Assembly: GCF_012103215.1 (NCBI RefSeq)
Contig: NZ_JAAVNE010000024.1
Location: forward strand, 1-64,000
Reading direction: 5' to 3'
Origin: Falsiroseomonas selenitidurans
Lineage (GTDB): Bacteria; Pseudomonadota; Alphaproteobacteria; Acetobacterales; Acetobacteraceae
DNA length: 64,000 nucleotides
The translations under genes were made by a program, and so were the position numbers. The notes under the pieces are model-generated. The model did no database searches. It saw only the letters and a program-made list of their open reading frames with translations, and was not told where the DNA came from. Positions within the stretch are counted from its first letter, which is position 1, and each line of letters opens with the position of its first letter. Positions 1 to 7,678 of the stretch are shown piece by piece.

Positions 1-1
1 C

Positions 2-916
2 GCCAAGGCCGCCGCGCCGGTCCCGGCCGCCGCCAGGCCCGCTCAGCCCGCCGCAGGCGCCGCTGCCAAGGCCCCCCCGGCCGTCGCGCAATTGGCAACG
101 CCCCCCGCCGGCGTTCCGGCGCGGGCCGAAGCGCCAGCCACCGAGGCCGAGGCTGCCATGCCGGCGCCTGACGCCAGGGCGCTCCTGGCCAGCCGGCCGG
201 TGCTGCCCAGCCGGCCACCCACCGCCGCCTCCCCGCCTGCCGCGCCCGAGGCCGCATCCGGGACAAGGGCCGCCGATCCCCTGGCACCCGCCGCCATCGA
301 GGCTGCGAAGGCGGCCATCACCGCCGGCACCACCGCGCCCCGGCTGGAGGAGCCGGCCGATTGGCTGGCCCTGGCGCGGAGCCTGGACTCGGCCACGACA
401 GGCTGGCGGGCCTTGTTCCTCGGCGGCGTGGTACCGGATCTCGTCGTGGCGGGCGGGCTGTCGGCACGGCGGCGGGCACTGGCGCCCGTGCTGCATGTGG
501 CGGAACCCGACCCAGGCCGTTTCGCCGCGGCGCTCGGCCGGCTGACGGAGGCCGGTTTCACCGAGGCCGAGCGTCGGCTGCTGCAGGCCGCGGTCGGCTC
601 CGACCCCGCCCGCCTGCCGCCGCGGGCCGCCCTGGCCCAGGATCTGGTCGGGCTCGAGACCGCCTGGGACCTGCTGCGCATCGGCCCGCGCGGCAACCTC
701 ATCGCCCTGGTCGCCTCGGCCACCGCACTGCTGGGCGAGCGGGTCCGCTGGCTGATGCTGCAGCCCAGCAGCCGGGCGCAGGAACATCTGGCGATCCGCG
801 CCCTGGCGCCAGGGGGCTGGCGCCTGGCGGCGGAGCGGCCGGCGGCACTCAATCTCGACACCCCCGGCACCGCCCTGCGCACGGGCGTGCAGCTCTGGCG
901 CGGCCCGCTGGCCTGA
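2..916 (+). CDS. Hypothetical protein, 5' end outside the window
   Basis: This is the last 304 codons of a gene that begins upstream of the window; the frame is open from base 2 to the TGA at 914-916. The first 90 or so visible residues are almost only Ala, Pro, Gly and charged residues, as in a flexible linker. From about residue 115 the sequence looks folded, with motifs such as DWLALARSLD, GWRALFLGGVVPDL and WDLLRIGPRGN. I do not recognise the family and assign no function. The linker and C-terminal domain could belong to a cell-envelope or regulatory protein, but nothing in the visible part decides this. It is followed by a hairpin-rich non-coding stretch and a convergent lipoprotein gene. 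Confidence 0.7.
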   Translation, partial: AKAAAPVPAAARPAQPAAGAAAKAPPAVAQLATPPAGVPARAEAPATEAEAAMPAPDARALLASRPVLPSRPPTAASPPAAPEAASGTRAADPLAPAAIEAAKAAITAGTTAPRLEEPADWLALARSLDSATTGWRALFLGGVVPDLVVAGGLSARRRALAPVLHVAEPDPGRFAAALGRLTEAGFTEAERRLLQAAVGSDPARLPPRAALAQDLVGLETAWDLLRIGPRGNLIALVASATALLGERVRWLMLQPSSRAQEHLAIRALAPGGWRLAAERPAALNLDTPGTALRTGVQLWRGPLA

Positions 917-1232
917 TACCCGACGCACGACGTCCCGACCTGCGGCCCGAGCGGCCGCATGGGCGCCGCGGCAAGTGCCGCGAAGCCAAGCCGCGCGGAT
1001 GCGCGGCGCCTGAGGGGCATGAAGGTGAAACCTTCGTGCGGCAGGTATGGAGACGCCGCCCCAAAGCGGCTGAAGACATCGGATTCACGCCTTGTCGGCC
1101 CGGGATGGCGAGCGGCGCCGGCGAATAGGGCGTCGATCGGTCACGACCACCGGCACCCGGCCTGGGTGCCCGTTGATGTCGTCCAGGTTCCGCCTGCGGA
1201 TCTGGTGCTTTCAGGCGCCGATTCACCGCCGC
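917..1232. other. Intergenic stretch of 316 bases without a gene
   Basis: Apart from the hairpin group at 960-1060 I see no coding potential or promoter here. Open frames that cross it are by-products of the high G+C content. The genes on both sides point toward it, so it must contain transcript ends for both. Confidence 0.5.
960..1060 (+). ncRNA. Candidate structured RNA: three stacked hairpins plus a fourth stem
   Basis: Stem 1 is 967-972 with 977-982 (6 bp, loop AAGT). Stem 2 is 991-996 with 1001-1006 (6 bp, loop GGAT). Stem 3 is 1017-1026 with 1030-1039 (10 bp including one G-U pair, loop GAA). A fourth stem is possible between 1038-1042 and 1055-1059, but it shares bases with stem 3. 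The stretch lies between the end of the first gene and the convergent lipoprotein gene, so it could be a compound transcript end, a 3'-UTR RNA or a separate small RNA. The strand is assumed from the upstream gene. I matched it to no known RNA family. Confidence 0.4.
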
Positions 1233-1751
1233 TCAGGGTGCGGCGGGCGACCCGGCCGGGGGCATCGCACCGGTCGCCGGCGCGGCTGCGGCCATTGGCG
1301 GGGTGGCGGCCGCGGCGGGCATCGCCACCGGCTCCACCGCAGGCTGCCCTGCCGGAAGCGTGGGCGGGCCCGTTGCCGCCACGGGCCCCAGCACCGGGTC
1401 CGCGACCGGGCGCCCGGCACCGACCGGCGGGCGCAGCCAGCAATCCACGGCGCCGAGCGAGCGTGTGCAATAGGGCTGCGCCGGCGGTGGCGCGGGCAGC
1501 GGGGCGCACCAGCTCTCGCCGCGCTCCAGCCGCACCGCCGAGCAATCCCGGCCGGTCGCCAGGCTCGCCACATGGTCCACCGGGGTGCGCCCGGTCAGCA
1601 CCAGCGACGCGCCGGTCGCCACCAGCATGGGGCCGGCCGTGGCGCTGACGGTCGGGCCGATCTGGCAGCCGGCCAGGCCCAGCAGGACAAGCGCCAGCCC
1701 CAGCCGGCGCCAGCCCGGATACGCGGTTTTGAGGATCTCGGGCCGGGTCAT
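1233..1751 (-). CDS. Small putative lipoprotein
   Basis: A 172-residue protein with a lipoprotein signal: basic start, hydrophobic stretch (LALVLLGLAG) and the lipobox LAGC with the acylated Cys at about residue 29. The mature part carries the conserved-looking TPVDHVASLATGRDC and a second Cys pair around residue 90, then a Pro/Ala-rich tail of about 65 residues that is probably disordered. It should sit in the envelope facing the periplasm. I do not know its function; the DHxxS...DC pattern recalls small lipoproteins of other alphaproteobacteria. It is divergent from the yfgM-bamB operon, 81 bases away. Confidence 0.7.
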   Translation of the reverse strand: MTRPEILKTAYPGWRRLGLALVLLGLAGCQIGPTVSATAGPMLVATGASLVLTGRTPVDHVASLATGRDCSAVRLERGESWCAPLPAPPPAQPYCTRSLGAVDCWLRPPVGAGRPVADPVLGPVAATGPPTLPAGQPAVEPVAMPAAAATPPMAAAAPATGAMPPAGSPAAP

Positions 1752-1774
1752 GGCCGGAAGCTACGGCGCCGGGC

Positions 1775-1803
1775 TTAACGCGACCTGTACACGCGGCTAT
1801 GGT
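1775..1803 (+). promoter_or_regulatory. Predicted housekeeping promoter of the yfgM-like/bamB operon
   Basis: A -35 box TTAACG (1775-1780) and a -10 box TATGGT (1798-1803) are separated by exactly 17 bases. Each matches the sigma-70 consensus at four of six positions. The -10 box is 29 bases before the GTG start at 1833. Confidence 0.45.
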
Positions 1804-1832
1804 CCGCGCCCCGGTCGACCAAAGGAAAGCCC

Positions 1833-2483
1833 GTGCCCGACATCTTCGACGAGGTCGAAGAGGACCTTCGCGCCGAACGTGCCCGCCGCCTGGCGCGGCG
1901 CTATGGCGGCCTGGGCCTCGGGATCGTGCTGCTGGCCATCGCCGCCGCCGGCGGCGTGCAGGGCTGGCGCTGGTGGCAGGCGCGCGAGGCCGCGACCGCC
2001 GCCAACACCTACATGGCGCTGAACGCCACCGCGGCGCGGGAAGGCGCTGACCTGGCGGCCGCCGCCGATGGCTTCGCCGCGCTGGGGCGGGAAGCGCCCT
2101 CCGGCTACCGGACCCTGGCCCGGCTGCGCGCCGCCGCGTTGAAGGCGGAGGCCGGCGACACCGTCGCCGCCCTGGCGCTGTGGGACCAGGTGGCGCAGGA
2201 TCAGGCGGCGGAGCCGCTGTATCGCGACCTGGCGAGCCTGCTCTGGGTCGGCCATGGCCTTGGCACCGCGGACCCGGCGCAGCTGGCCGCGCGCATCGCG
2301 CCGCTGACCCAGCCGGGCAATGCCTGGCAGGCCCCGGCGCGGGAATTGGCGGCGCTGGTCGCCATCCGGCGCGGCGAAACGGCGGAAGCCCGCCAGCAAT
2401 TGCAGGCCCTGGCCGGCGATGCCGCGGCCACACCCGCCCTGCGCGAAAGGGCCCAGCGGCTGGCCGCGGGGCTGGGATCATGA
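1833..2483 (+). CDS. YfgM-like TPR protein (Tpr_21 family)
   Basis: A 216-residue protein with a cytosolic N-terminus, one transmembrane segment at about residues 29-47 (GLGIVLLAIAAAGG followed by a Trp-rich end) and a periplasmic helical-repeat domain. This is the layout of YfgM, an ancillary subunit of the SecYEG translocon linked to periplasmic chaperones. As in many proteobacteria it lies directly before bamB. The GTG start has a good ribosome site (AAAGGAAA, 1820-1827). The stop overlaps the bamB start (ATGA), so the two are translationally coupled. Family assignment rests on layout and position rather than strong motifs. Confidence 0.75.
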   Translation: MPDIFDEVEEDLRAERARRLARRYGGLGLGIVLLAIAAAGGVQGWRWWQAREAATAANTYMALNATAAREGADLAAAADGFAALGREAPSGYRTLARLRAAALKAEAGDTVAALALWDQVAQDQAAEPLYRDLASLLWVGHGLGTADPAQLAARIAPLTQPGNAWQAPARELAALVAIRRGETAEARQQLQALAGDAAATPALRERAQRLAAGLGS

Positions 2484-3817
2484 TGAACGCACGATACACC
2501 CGCCGCACCGGCCTGCTCGGGCTCGCCGCGCTGCTGCCCGGCTGCAGCAGCGCCTATGACAGCCTGTTCGGCTCCTCCAAGCGGCCCCTGCCCGGGGAGC
2601 GCCGGACGGTGCTGCGGGCCGACCCGCCCCTGGCCGCCGATTCGGGCCTGGCCGACCGGCCGGTGCAGCTGCCACCGGCCGAGCCCCGGGCGGACTGGCC
2701 CCAGGCCGGCGGCCCGCCCAGCCACGCCCCCGGCCATGTCGCCTTCGCCGCCGAGCCGCGCCAGGCCTGGCGCGCCTCGGCCGGTGCCGGCTCCGGCTAC
2801 CGGCAGCAGCTCACCGCCGGGCCGGTCATCGCCGGCGACAGCCTCTACACCGTCGATTCGGCCGGGGAGGTCTCGGCCTTCGCGCTGGCCGATGGCAGCC
2901 GCCGCTGGCGCGTCGCCACCACGCCGGAGGATGAGAGCACCGGGACGGTGGGTGGCGGCGTCGCCTTCGCCGATGGCGTGCTCTACGCCGCCACCGGCCA
3001 GGGGGAGGTGCTGGCCCTGGCGCCGGAGGATGGCGCGGTGCGCTGGCGCGTGCGCACCCCCACGCCCACCCGCGGCGCCCCCACCGTGGCCGGCGGCCGC
3101 CTCTTCGTGGTGACGCTGGAAAACCACCTGCTGGCGCTGTCCACCGAGGATGGCCGCCGGCTGTGGACGCATCGCGCCGGCGCGCTCGCCACCCTGCCGC
3201 TCGGCCTGCCCGCCCCGGCGGTGGAGGGCGAGACGGTGGTGGCCGGCTTCGGCACCGGGGAGTTGGCGGCGCTGCGCGTCAGCGACGGGCGGCTGCTGTG
3301 GGCGGAGGGCGTCGGCACTGTCGGCGCCACCAGCCTGGCGGATATCGTCGGCATCACCGGCCTGCCGGTGATCGACCGCGGCCTGGTGATCGCCGCCGGC
3401 CTTGGCGACACCACCATCGCGGTGGACCTGCGCAGCGGGCGCCGGCTGTGGGAACGCGCCTTCGGCGGCGGCACCGGGGTTGCAACCGCCGGCGACTGGG
3501 CGTTTTCCGTCACCCGTGCCGGGGAAGCCGTGGCCGTGGGGCGGGAGGATGGGCGCATCCGCTGGGTGCGGGAACTCGACCCCTCGCCGGAAGGCGGCCG
3601 GCGGCGGGAGGATCCGGCCCGCTTCGGCCAGCCGATCCTGGCCGGCGGCTTCCTGCTGGTGCCCTCCAGCCGGTCCGAACTGCTGATGGTGGCGCCGGGC
3701 GATGGGCAGATCGCCGGCCGCGTGCCGCTTTCGGCCGGCGTCACCCTGCCGGGTGCGCTGGCGCAGGGCACGCTGGCGCTGCTGGGCAATGACGGCACGC
3801 TGATGGCGCTGCGCTGA
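2480..3817 (+). CDS. bamB: Outer membrane assembly lipoprotein BamB
   Basis: A 445-residue protein with an N-terminal signal ending in the lipobox LPGC (Cys22), followed by about eight beta-propeller blades of the PQQ type; typical blade motifs are GDSLYTVDSAGEVSAF, DGVLYAATGQGEVLAL and DGRRLWTHRAGA. BamB is the propeller lipoprotein of the BAM complex that inserts beta-barrel proteins into the outer membrane. The start could be ATG 2480 or the adjacent ATG 2483; both fit the overlap with the yfgM-like gene. The arrangement yfgM-bamB-der is common in proteobacteria and supports the call. A hairpin at 3851-3868 follows. Confidence 0.88.
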   Translation: MMNARYTRRTGLLGLAALLPGCSSAYDSLFGSSKRPLPGERRTVLRADPPLAADSGLADRPVQLPPAEPRADWPQAGGPPSHAPGHVAFAAEPRQAWRASAGAGSGYRQQLTAGPVIAGDSLYTVDSAGEVSAFALADGSRRWRVATTPEDESTGTVGGGVAFADGVLYAATGQGEVLALAPEDGAVRWRVRTPTPTRGAPTVAGGRLFVVTLENHLLALSTEDGRRLWTHRAGALATLPLGLPAPAVEGETVVAGFGTGELAALRVSDGRLLWAEGVGTVGATSLADIVGITGLPVIDRGLVIAAGLGDTTIAVDLRSGRRLWERAFGGGTGVATAGDWAFSVTRAGEAVAVGREDGRIRWVRELDPSPEGGRRREDPARFGQPILAGGFLLVPSSRSELLMVAPGDGQIAGRVPLSAGVTLPGALAQGTLALLGNDGTLMALR

Positions 3818-3850
3818 GGCGCCGGCGCGTCGGCGCAGCCGCACAGGGCC

Positions 3851-3868
3851 ACGGGCGAAATCGCCCGT
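3851..3868 (+). terminator. Hairpin after bamB
   Basis: Perfect 7-bp stem (3851-3857 with 3862-3868) closing an AAAT loop, 33 bases after the bamB stop. There is no T tract, so it may be only partial; der begins 57 bases further on. Confidence 0.4.
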
Positions 3869-3924
3869 CCGTGCTATAGCCGTGTCTGGCCGCGCCTGAA
3901 GGCGGCCGGGACATACGGAACATC

Positions 3925-5262
3925 ATGCAGACGGTCGCCATCCTGGGCCGCCCCAATGTGGGCAAATCCTCCCTGTTCAACCGCCTGGCCGGGCGGAAGA
4001 TCGCGCTGGTCGACGACACCCCCGGCGTCACCCGCGACCGCAAGGAGGTGGAGGCCGAGATCGGCGGCGTGCCCGTCCGGCTGATCGACACGGCAGGGCT
4101 GGAGGAAGCGGCGCCGGACACGCTGCCGGGCCGCATGACCGCGAGCAGCGAGGCGGCGCTGCGCCAGGCCGACCTGGTGCTGTTCGTGATCGACGCCCGC
4201 GCCGGGCTGACCGCGGCGGACCGCGCCTTCGGCCAGTGGCTGCGCAAGGCGCCGGTGCCGGTGCTGCTGGTGGCCAACAAGGCGGAAGGCCGCAACGGCC
4301 TTCAGGCGGCGATGGAGGCCTATGAGCTCGGCCTCGGCGACCCCATCGCGGTCTCGGCCGAACATGGCGACGGCTTCGGCAACCTGCATGACGAGGTGCG
4401 CGACCTGCTGCACGCGGAACCCCGCCGCGGCAAGGGCGAGGCGCGCGAGCGGCCGCTGCGGCTGGCCATCCTCGGCCGGCCGAATGCCGGCAAATCCACG
4501 CTGATGAACGCCCTGCTGGGCGAGGAACGCATGATCACCGGGCCGGAGCCGGGCCTGACGCGCGATGCGATCAGCGTCGAGTTTCGCGACGAGGAAGGCC
4601 TGATCCGGCTGGTGGACACCGCCGGCCTGCGCAAGAAGGCGCGGATCGAGAAGCTGCTGGAGAAGATGTCGACCGAGGCCAGCATCGCCGCGCTGAAGGA
4701 GGCGGAGGTGGTGATCCTGGTGGTCGATGCCATCCAGGGCATGGATGAGCAGGATTTGCGCATCGGCCGGCTGGCAGAACGCGAGGGCCGCGCGCTGGTG
4801 ATCGCCTTCAACAAGTGGGACGCGGTGGAAGACCGCACCGCCACGCGCCGCAAGCTGGACGACACGCTGATGGCCAGCTTCGCGCAGATGAAGGGCATCA
4901 CCGTGGTGCCGATCTCCGCCGCCAATGGCCGCGGGCTGGACCGGCTGATGCCCGCCGTGCGCGCCGCCTATGGCCTGTGGAACCGCCGCGTGCCGACCGG
5001 CGAGCTGAACCGCTGGTTCGAGGTGATGAAGGAACGCCACCAGCCGCCGCTGGTGGAGGGCAAGCGGATCAAGCTGCGCTACGCCACCATGCCCAAGGCC
5101 CGGCCGCCGACCATCGCCGTCTTCGGCACGCGGGCAGAGCAGCTGCCGGAGGATTACCGCCGCTACCTGGTGAACAGCTTCCGCGAGCAGTTCGAGATGC
5201 CCGGCGTGCCCATCCGCCTGCATCTGCGCGGCACCGACAACCCCTACGCCGAGGAGGAATAG
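3925..5262 (+). CDS. der: Ribosome biogenesis GTPase Der (EngA)
   Basis: A 445-residue protein with two consecutive G domains, the hallmark of Der. Domain 1 has the P-loop GRPNVGKSS (near residue 8), switch DTAGLEEA and NKAE; domain 2 has GRPNAGKST (near residue 183), DTAGLRKKARI and NKWD. The last 100 residues form the KH-like domain (PPTIAVFGTRAEQLPEDYRRYLVNSF). Der binds the 50S subunit and is needed for its late assembly. Length and motif order are those of the family. The ATG at 3925 is the only start that keeps the first P-loop near the N-terminus. Confidence 0.97.
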   Translation: MQTVAILGRPNVGKSSLFNRLAGRKIALVDDTPGVTRDRKEVEAEIGGVPVRLIDTAGLEEAAPDTLPGRMTASSEAALRQADLVLFVIDARAGLTAADRAFGQWLRKAPVPVLLVANKAEGRNGLQAAMEAYELGLGDPIAVSAEHGDGFGNLHDEVRDLLHAEPRRGKGEARERPLRLAILGRPNAGKSTLMNALLGEERMITGPEPGLTRDAISVEFRDEEGLIRLVDTAGLRKKARIEKLLEKMSTEASIAALKEAEVVILVVDAIQGMDEQDLRIGRLAEREGRALVIAFNKWDAVEDRTATRRKLDDTLMASFAQMKGITVVPISAANGRGLDRLMPAVRAAYGLWNRRVPTGELNRWFEVMKERHQPPLVEGKRIKLRYATMPKARPPTIAVFGTRAEQLPEDYRRYLVNSFREQFEMPGVPIRLHLRGTDNPYAEEE

Positions 5263-5286
5263 GGCTGGCATCGCGTTTGCTAGCCC
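5262..5286 (+). terminator. Hairpin at the der stop codon
   Basis: A 9-bp stem with one G-U pair (5262-5270 with 5278-5286, loop TCGCGTT) begins in the der stop codon. It is a candidate transcript end ahead of the oxygenase gene; there is no T tract. Confidence 0.35.
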
Positions 5287-5316
5287 GTCCGGCGGACCCT
5301 GCCGGAGTTCTCGGAC

Positions 5317-6375
5317 ATGCTCGCCACGCAGCACCCCGTCTTCCGCCGCTTCTGGTACCCGATCTTCCAGCTTGAGGAGCTTGCCGCCGGGCCGCGCGGC
5401 TTCCGCCTGCTGGGTGAGGATATCGTGCTGTGGCTGGACGAGGCGGGCGCCCCGGCCTGCCTGCAGGACCGCTGCCCGCACCGATCGGCCAAGCTGTCGG
5501 TCGATTCCACCGTGGTGAAGGGGGCGCTGGCCTGCGGCTATCACGGCTGGGAATTCGCTCGCAGCGGCACCTGCCTGTTCGTGCCGCAGATGCCGGAATT
5601 GCGGGCCGGCGCGCGCAGCGCCGCAAAGCCCTATGCCTGCGTGGCGCGCTACGGCTTCGCCTGGGTCTGCCTGGACGAGAACCCGCTGCTGCCGATCCCC
5701 GACCTGCCGCATGCGGAGGACCAAGGCTTCCGCCAGATCTTCGAATACGCCGAGGATTGGGAGGCCAACTTCCTGCGGGTGGCGGAGAATGCGCTGGATG
5801 TCGGGCATGTCGCCTTCGTCCATCGCGCCACCATCGGCGACGACAGCAAGCCCACCATGCCGCGGTTGACCCTGGTGCCGATGCCACATGGGGTGAACTT
5901 CCGCTGCGACCTGCCGGTGGCCAACCGCGCCGACCAGCAGCGCAACCTGCGCATCGCGGCGCCGGAGACGGTGCGCAAGGCGGACATCAAATGGCTGATG
6001 CCCGGCGCCTTCACCCTGCACTTCACCTATCCGAACGGCCTCGTCCACGCGATCTGCGGCTTTGCCACGCCGATCGACGACCAGCGCTGCCGCCGCATCC
6101 AGTTCGTCTACCGCAGCGACACGGAGGCCGAGGCGCCGGGCGCCGCCATCGCCGCCTTCGACCGCCGGGTGGGCAGCGAGGATCGCCGCCTGCTGGAATC
6201 CTGCCCCGCCGACTTCCCGCTGGACCCGAAGGCGGAGGCGCACATGATCCTGGACCGGCCAAGCCTGGTGATGCGCCAGATGCTGCGCCGCCTGCTGCGC
6301 GACCACGACCCGAACGCGCATCTGGCGGCGCATGAACTGGCGGCGCCGGACACGCTGGCGGTCGAAGCGGCCTGA
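5317..6375 (+). CDS. Rieske-type aromatic ring-hydroxylating oxygenase, large subunit
   Basis: A 352-residue protein with a Rieske [2Fe-2S] domain near residues 45-75 (CPHRSAK ... CGYHGWEF, i.e. CxH...CxxH) and a mononuclear iron site in the C-terminal half (NALDVGHVAFVH, giving D-x2-H-x4-H), with a possible third ligand Asp near residue 285. Such enzymes hydroxylate or demethylate aromatic and related substrates with O2 and electrons from a reductase. No reductase or small subunit lies nearby, so a shared reductase is implied. The shape is closest to the phenoxybenzoate/vanillate-type oxygenases; the substrate cannot be told from sequence. Confidence 0.88.
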   Translation: MLATQHPVFRRFWYPIFQLEELAAGPRGFRLLGEDIVLWLDEAGAPACLQDRCPHRSAKLSVDSTVVKGALACGYHGWEFARSGTCLFVPQMPELRAGARSAAKPYACVARYGFAWVCLDENPLLPIPDLPHAEDQGFRQIFEYAEDWEANFLRVAENALDVGHVAFVHRATIGDDSKPTMPRLTLVPMPHGVNFRCDLPVANRADQQRNLRIAAPETVRKADIKWLMPGAFTLHFTYPNGLVHAICGFATPIDDQRCRRIQFVYRSDTEAEAPGAAIAAFDRRVGSEDRRLLESCPADFPLDPKAEAHMILDRPSLVMRQMLRRLLRDHDPNAHLAAHELAAPDTLAVEAA

Positions 6376-6383
6376 CCGGCGCA

Positions 6384-6413
6384 GGCCGCGCCCCTGGCCA
6401 GGGGATCGCGGCC
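6384..6413. terminator. Bidirectional terminator hairpin
   Basis: A strong stem between two convergent genes: outer 7 bp (6384-6390 with 6407-6413), inner 5 bp (6391-6395 with 6400-6404), loop GGCC and a two-base bulge. Its position after both stop codons suggests it ends transcripts from both sides. Confidence 0.6.
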
Positions 6414-6448
6414 AACGGCGCCCCGGCCGCCGGTTCCCGACTGCTCGC

Positions 6449-6853
6449 TCAGGCCGCGGCGATCGCCGCCTCGATGTCCTTGATGGCGTGGCCGGTCAGG
6501 TCCTTCGGGATCTCGCCGAGCAGCTTCGCGGACAGGGTCTTGTGGTAATGCTTGCGCAATTCGCCCAGCGTCCGGGGCGCGGCGATGATGACCAGGCTGT
6601 CGACATGGCCGGCCAACACCTGCTTGTTCAGCATCCCGGCGATTCCGGCGGCGAAGCCATCCTCACTCTGCTGGCTGTCATCGGGGTTGGCGGCGCTGCT
6701 GCCGTGGCCGCCGGCACCGCCCCGGGGGTCGCTGTCCATGTCTGGGGGTTGCAGGGCGGTGAGCCTCGGCGCGGCGGCGTCGCCGCTGTTCCTGTAGAGG
6801 TTCAGCTTCTCGCCGTCGGCGACGGCGACAAAGGCGTTGTTCGGAAGCAGCAT
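6449..6853 (-). CDS. Host attachment family protein
   Basis: A 134-residue protein of the Host_attach family, named after proteins linked to attachment of alphaproteobacteria to host cells. It begins with the typical NNAFVAVADGEKLNLYRNSG and ends with the family's second half (LVIIAAPRTLGELRKHYH...AKLLGEIPKDLTGH). The fold is thought to be related to the first domain of release factor eRF1, so attachment may not be the direct function. The ATG at 6853 is preceded by GGAGATGTC, a good ribosome site. It is monocistronic and convergent with the oxygenase gene. Confidence 0.82.
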   Translation of the reverse strand: MLLPNNAFVAVADGEKLNLYRNSGDAAAPRLTALQPPDMDSDPRGGAGGHGSSAANPDDSQQSEDGFAAGIAGMLNKQVLAGHVDSLVIIAAPRTLGELRKHYHKTLSAKLLGEIPKDLTGHAIKDIEAAIAAA

Positions 6854-7017
6854 GACATCTCCTGGGCCGCAGGGGCCGCATCGCGCCCATGGCCGGCACG
6901 GCCGGGGGGGCGGGCGGCTCCCCGGTTCGGAAGCTCAACGCGCCAGCATGCCGTTTCGCTCCCTGCCCTCCGGCCCGGTGGGGGCCGCCGTCTGCCGGCG
7001 GACCGGTCCTCCGAAGG

Positions 7018-7036
7018 CGCGGCCGTTTCGGCCGCG
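7018..7036 (-). terminator. Terminator-like hairpin after the TetR gene
   Basis: Perfect 8-bp stem (7018-7025 with 7029-7036) with a three-base loop, 33 bases after the tetR-type stop on the minus strand. No T tract. Confidence 0.4.
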
Positions 7037-7069
7037 TGCCGCGAAGCCTCGCCGCGAGCGGATCGGACA

Positions 7070-7669
7070 TCAGGCCGGGCCGAGGCCCTTCACGAGCAGG
7101 GCGAGCAGCGCCTCCAGCCGCGCCGGCGCCGTCTCGTCCGCGGCCTGTTCGCGGACCAGGTGCGGGTGGTGGAACCGCATCGTGGCTTCGAGGAGCAACT
7201 GCGCCGTGGCATCCGGGTCCGGCACCCGCCAGTCTCCCGCGGCCTGCCCCTGCCGCAGGATGGTCGCGACATGCTGGCGCAGCGTCGCCACATGCGCGGC
7301 CACCGCATCCCGGTGTTCCTCGGCCAGCAGGTGGTAGGCGGCGAACAGCTCCGGATCGCCCAGCACCTTCTGGCGCTTCAGCCCGGCCAGGGTGCGGATG
7401 TAGCGGGCGAGTCGCGCCGGGGCTTCCTCCGGGCCGGTGACGATGGGCTCCAGCGGTTCCACCACCGCATGCAGCCAGCGCGCCACCACCGCTTCCCGCA
7501 GCGCCGCCTTGCTGGGGAAGTGGCGGTAGACATTGCCATGGCTCATCCCCAGCGCGCGGGCCACATCCACCACCGTGGCCTTGGCCGGGCCGTGGCGGCG
7601 GATCAGCGCCTCGGCGGCGTCCAGCATGCGCAGCGCGGCGGGTTCGGCGGTGGCGGGGGCTTCGGGCAT
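7070..7669 (-). CDS. TetR family transcriptional regulator
   Basis: A 199-residue one-domain regulator. Residues 10-57 form the TetR DNA-binding domain, with the helix-turn-helix VDVARALGMSHGNVYRHFPSK; the remainder is the helical ligand-binding domain, which does not reveal the ligand. It starts 9 bases after the stop of the aldo/keto reductase gene on the same strand, so both are probably one transcript and the regulator likely controls it. An inverted repeat at 8725-8752 upstream of the reductase is the best operator candidate. Confidence 0.9.
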   Translation of the reverse strand: MPEAPATAEPAALRMLDAAEALIRRHGPAKATVVDVARALGMSHGNVYRHFPSKAALREAVVARWLHAVVEPLEPIVTGPEEAPARLARYIRTLAGLKRQKVLGDPELFAAYHLLAEEHRDAVAAHVATLRQHVATILRQGQAAGDWRVPDPDATAQLLLEATMRFHHPHLVREQAADETAPARLEALLALLVKGLGPA

Positions 7670-7678
7670 GATCCCTTT

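Noticed and set aside
3875..3880. TATAGC as a -10 box for der
   Set aside because: No acceptable -35 box at 16-18 bases upstream; der is more likely served by read-through from the bamB operon.
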